From positions 1 to 10,614 of the forward strand of contig WFQA01000110.1 in NCBI GenBank assembly GCA_015487255.1: a stretch of DNA of 10,614 bases, given 5' to 3'. The notes below the pieces were generated by a model. It had not been told where the DNA came from. It saw only the letters and a program-made list of their open reading frames with translations, and ran no database searches. Each line of letters begins with the position of its first letter. The first letter of the stretch is position 1. This document shows, piece after piece, positions 8,977-10,614 of the stretch. The position numbers and the translations under genes were made by a program. The DNA comes from Paracoccaceae bacterium. Its GTDB lineage: Bacteria; Pseudomonadota; Alphaproteobacteria; Rhodobacterales; Rhodobacteraceae.

Positions 8977-9348
8977 CTATTTAGGACGCTTGGCGCCGTA
9001 TTTCGAACGACGCTGGCGGCGGTCTTTCACGCCCTGCGTATCCAAAACACCGCGAAGGATGTGGTAACGAACGCCCGGGAGGTCTTTCACACGACCACCG
9101 CGGATCAACACAACCGAATGCTCTTGCAGGTTGTGGCTCTCGCCGGGGATGTAGGAAATAACCTCAAAACCGTTGGTCAGGCGCACTTTGGCCACCTTAC
9201 GCATCGCGGAGTTCGGCTTTTTCGGTGTGGTTGTGTAGACACGCGTGCACACGCCGCGCTTCTGCGGGCATGCCTGCAGGTGCATCGACTTCTGGCGCTT
9301 TACTTTAGGCTGCCGCGGTTTGCGGATCAGCTGCTGGATCGTTGGCAT
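8977..9348 (-). CDS. rpsL: 30S ribosomal protein S12
   Basis: S12 lies at the decoding centre and controls accuracy of codon recognition. The 123-residue protein begins MPTIQQLIRKPR and keeps the CPQKRGVCTRVYTTTPKKPN and GGRVKDLPGVRYH blocks. Lys43 and Lys88, the usual sites of streptomycin-resistance mutations, are both wild type, and Asp89, the residue modified by RimO in E. coli, is present. The frame extends ten codons upstream (to 9378), but the family N-terminus fixes the start at 9348. The Shine-Dalgarno is weak (GGGGT, about 9 bp away). It is the first gene of the str operon, behind the strong promoter at 9548-9576. Confidence 0.98.
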   Translation of the reverse strand: MPTIQQLIRKPRQPKVKRQKSMHLQACPQKRGVCTRVYTTTPKKPNSAMRKVAKVRLTNGFEVISYIPGESHNLQEHSVVLIRGGRVKDLPGVRYHILRGVLDTQGVKDRRQRRSKYGAKRPK

Positions 9349-9541
9349 ACAGTTTTTACCCCGTTCAACCCGTTTCAATACTTACAACACCTTGCGCCGA
9401 ATGCACAAAATGCCAAATACCGCCCGCGGACAATGGTTGCCGTCCGGCGCGGTGGAATTCCAGAGGAGCGAGGCGTGAACCCGGCTCATGACCGCCAAAT
9501 TGTGGCTTGTATCGGAATCAGTTAACTTACCTCTCCCGAGC
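9349..9541 (-). promoter_or_regulatory. Untranslated leader of rpsL
   Basis: From the predicted transcription start near 9541 to the rpsL ATG there are about 193 nt with no recognised gene, long for a simple ribosomal-protein leader. It contains a stem CGGAC/GTCCG around 9427-9446 and other GC-rich self-complementary patches. It could hold an autoregulatory site, for example for S7 or S12, but I recognise no known leader motif. A 35-codon open frame inside it (9382-9489) has no good Shine-Dalgarno. Confidence 0.4.
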
Positions 9542-9547
9542 GGGCGG

Positions 9548-9576
9548 AAAATAGGAAGGTTGGGGGGAGATGTCAA
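9548..9576 (-). promoter_or_regulatory. sigma70-type promoter of the str operon
   Basis: Reading leftward, a perfect -35 TTGACA (9571-9576) is followed after exactly 17 bp by TATTTT (9548-9553), which differs from the -10 consensus TATAAT at two positions. The predicted start is a G at about 9541. The discriminator between -10 and the start is entirely G+C (CCGCCCG), a feature of promoters under negative stringent (ppGpp) control in proteobacteria. This is the clearest promoter in the window and would drive rpsL-rpsG-fusA-tuf. Confidence 0.85.
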
Positions 9577-9578
9577 CA

Positions 9579-9598
9579 GGCAAATTTTGGCAAATTTT
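9579..9598 (-). promoter_or_regulatory. Tandem 10-bp A/T-rich repeat at the UP-element position
   Basis: Two perfect head-to-tail copies of AAAATTTGCC (minus strand) lie 2 bp upstream of the -35 hexamer. If T of TTGACA is -35, they cover about -57 to -38, the span of the proximal and distal UP subsites that bind the two RNA polymerase alpha C-terminal domains. One helical turn separates the copies, so both face the same side of the DNA. A site for a specific regulator is an alternative reading. Confidence 0.65.
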
Positions 9599-9607
9599 TC
9601 ATTTAAA

Positions 9608-9720
9608 GCGTTTTGCGTTTTATCTGAACCACCTGTCGGTTTTACCACTGAGGCAGTGATTGTGAAACAATCGCGTTCAATGGTAAAACCGATTCAAATC
9701 AAACGCAAAACGCCTCAGTG
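9608..9720. repeat. Nested inverted-repeat element with competing pairings
   Basis: Perfect 13-bp outer arms (GCGTTTTGCGTTT at 9608-9620, AAACGCAAAACGC at 9701-9713) enclose perfect 11-bp inner arms (CGGTTTTACCA at 9637-9647, TGGTAAAACCG at 9681-9691). These surround a hairpin GATTGT-GAA-ACAATC at 9658-9672. A third pair, CACTGAGGC at 9646-9654 and GCCTCAGTG at 9712-9720, crosses the other two, so it would be a pseudoknot or an alternative fold. The element lies between the stop of the Cys-rich gene and the rpsL promoter, so it is in the 3' region of the upstream transcript and not in the rpsL leader. It could be a structured 3' end, a weak terminator or a small dispersed palindromic repeat. 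Confidence 0.75.
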
Positions 9721-9787
9721 CCAAAAGCCATATGGGCATTTGCATGACCTTATCCGTTTGCCCTGATGGTTTCAACACCAGCCAAAC

Positions 9788-10303
9788 CTATGGTTTCATT
9801 TTGATGGCCACATCCTTCAATTCGCGCAAAAACTGCTGCACCTCGCCAGCCAGCCCGCTGCGCTCAAAAAGCCGCAGGGTTTGGCTTGTCCAGCCGGTAT
9901 CGGGCTGCAATCCGGCCTTCAGCCGTGCCAGTTCCTGCTTTTGTGGCTCAGAAAGCGGCAGCCCGCCAGCCGTTTGCAGCAGCAAAAGCAGCTCATGCAC
10001 CTGACGCATCTGCGCAAAGGCTTGCAACATCGGGGCCAACAGCGTCGGGGTATTGCGCCAGTTCTGCCCGGCAAATACCTGCTGCACCACCCGCTGCCCG
10101 GCCCCCAGGCAGTCATATTGCACACAGCCCGCAAACCCGGCTTCAGGCAGGCGGCCATGGATGCCACAGCGAAAATCAGGTTGCAGCTCGGGGCAGGCCT
10201 GCCCGGCGGCTTTGTCAAAGCCAAACATATCGCCCTTGTCAAAGGCCAGGGCAACGCAGCACAGCGCGGCGCAATTTTCGCAATCACCCTTTAGCTCAAC
10301 CAT
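9788..10303 (-). CDS. Cys-rich protein with YkgJ-like putative metal-binding domain
   Basis: The function is unknown. The 171-residue protein has eight cysteines, all in the first 65 residues (8, 11, 15, 16, 37, 46, 60, 65), plus a nearby His49. The pattern C-X2-C-X3-CC resembles the CxxCxxCC start of the YkgJ family (putative zinc- or iron-chelating domain). The remaining 105 residues have no cysteine and look helical and Leu/Gln-rich. There is no signal peptide or membrane segment, so it is probably cytoplasmic. I chose ATG 10303 because GGAGGGG lies just before it and the frame upstream runs through the rpoC terminator into rpoC. It sits between rpoC and rpsL, 46 bp after rpoC, a position I recall for similar hypothetical genes in Rhodobacteraceae. 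Metal binding is inferred from the cysteines only. Confidence 0.85.
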   Translation of the reverse strand: MVELKGDCENCAALCCVALAFDKGDMFGFDKAAGQACPELQPDFRCGIHGRLPEAGFAGCVQYDCLGAGQRVVQQVFAGQNWRNTPTLLAPMLQAFAQMRQVHELLLLLQTAGGLPLSEPQKQELARLKAGLQPDTGWTSQTLRLFERSGLAGEVQQFLRELKDVAIKMKP

Positions 10304-10315
10304 TGCCCCTCCGGC

Positions 10316-10342
10316 AAAAAGCCCGCCAACAGGCGGGCTTTT
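10316..10342. terminator. Bidirectional intrinsic terminator after rpoC
   Basis: A perfect GCCCGCC / GGCGGGC stem (10321-10327, 10332-10338) with a 4-nt loop is flanked by AAAAA and TTTT. On the minus strand the stem is followed by TTTTTG. It begins 7 bp after the rpoC stop, and its T-run ends 12 bp before the ATG of the Cys-rich gene. That leaves no room for a promoter after it, so the next gene would be read by transcripts that pass this hairpin. Confidence 0.85.
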
Positions 10343-10349
10343 ATATCGT

Positions 10350-10614
10350 TTATTCGTCACCCTGCGCCGGCTGCTCCCCTGGCGGCTCGTCGCTGGCCAT
10401 TTCCAGCTCGCCGGCAATCGCCGCCTCGGCCTGGCGCTGCTCTATGATCGCCTGATCACGGGCCTGCGCCACCCGCTTGAGGTCATGGGTCGCGCCCCCC
10501 GTGCCCGCCGGGATAAGCCGCCCGACGATCACGTTTTCCTTCAGGCCGATCAGCTTATCGCGCTTGCCCTGAGTGGCAGCCTCGGTCAGCACGCGGGTGG
10601 TCTCCTGGAAGGAC
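10350..10614 (-). CDS. rpoC: RNA polymerase beta' subunit, C-terminal end
   Basis: The gene is cut by the right edge and only the last 87 residues are present. Reading from base 10613 the protein runs SFQETTRVLTEAATQGKRD, then LIGLKENVIVGRLIPAGTG, the hallmark C-terminal segment of beta' that contributes to the enzyme core near the omega-binding region. The last 45 or so residues (TGGATHDLKRVA onward) are a variable, acidic Ala/Glu/Gln-rich tail ending GEQPAQGDE. Stop TAA is at 10350-10352. rpoB should lie further right. Confidence 0.97.
   Translation of the reverse strand, partial: SFQETTRVLTEAATQGKRDKLIGLKENVIVGRLIPAGTGGATHDLKRVAQARDQAIIEQRQAEAAIAGELEMASDEPPGEQPAQGDE

Noticed and set aside
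9349..9378. A ten-codon N-terminal extension of S12 starting at 9378
   Set aside because: S12 in this group begins MPTIQQL; the extension (MKRVERGKNC) is not part of the family and has no better ribosome site.
9382..9489. A 35-codon frame in the rpsL leader, minus strand, as a possible leader peptide
   Set aside because: No convincing Shine-Dalgarno before its ATG, no codon runs typical of attenuation peptides, and no recognisable similarity. It is more likely a chance frame in GC-rich sequence.
9766..9798. Direct repeat ATGGTTTCA (9766-9774 and 9790-9798) around the end of the Cys-rich gene
   Set aside because: Nine bases repeated once across a stop codon, with no mobile element between the copies; too weak to treat as an attachment site or target duplication.
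10304..10417. An upstream extension of the Cys-rich protein to 10417
   Set aside because: It would read through the rpoC terminator hairpin and into the rpoC coding end; the internal ATG at 10303 has a good GGAGGGG site.

Overview
The window holds the RNA polymerase/str/S10 ribosomal gene block of an alphaproteobacterium, most likely a member of the Rhodobacteraceae (Roseobacter–Rhodobacter group). The evidence is the style of the proteins (EF-Tu beginning MGKEKFERNKTHVNVGTIGH, S12 beginning MPTIQQLIRKPR, L22 with an N-terminal KKNARRV segment, a 240-residue L3 with an acidic Ala/Glu-rich tail), the moderately high GC content, and the order rpoC – small Cys-rich gene – rpsL. The family call is from memory of these proteins; genus is not resolved. 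Every recognised gene is on the minus strand, so transcription runs from the right edge to the left.

Right part (about 9350-10614): the 3' end of rpoC, a bidirectional intrinsic terminator, a small gene for a protein with eight cysteines (YkgJ-like putative metal-binding domain), then about 440 bp without a confident gene. That gap holds an elaborate nested inverted-repeat element (9608-9720), a near-consensus sigma70 promoter (9548-9576) with a tandem A/T-rich repeat exactly where an UP element sits, and a leader of about 190 nt to rpsL.

Middle (5149-9348): the str operon rpsL-rpsG-fusA-tuf (S12, S7, EF-G, EF-Tu), tightly spaced, all full length with intact GTPase motifs. A strong hairpin plus T-run follows tuf and separates, or attenuates into, the S10 genes.

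Left part (433-5067): rpsJ-rplC-rplD-rplW-rplB-rpsS-rplV-rpsC-rplP (S10, L3, L4, L23, L2, S19, L22, S3, L16), with several 1-4 bp overlaps between genes that imply translational coupling. The canonical next genes (rpmC, rpsQ, rplN...) are not here: an intrinsic terminator lies 25 bp after rplP, followed by the end of an IS3-family insertion sequence whose orfA is frameshifted and which runs off the left edge.

Together the genes make the ribosome decoding centre (S12, S7), the exit tunnel and peptidyl-transferase surroundings (L2, L3, L4, L22, L23, L16), two elongation GTPases and the end of RNA polymerase. I see no defence system, CRISPR array, rRNA or tRNA, and no clearly new multi-gene system. 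The unusual material is regulatory or structural (the 9608-9720 element, the rpsL promoter), the Cys-rich gene, and the IS-bordered break of the S10 operon.
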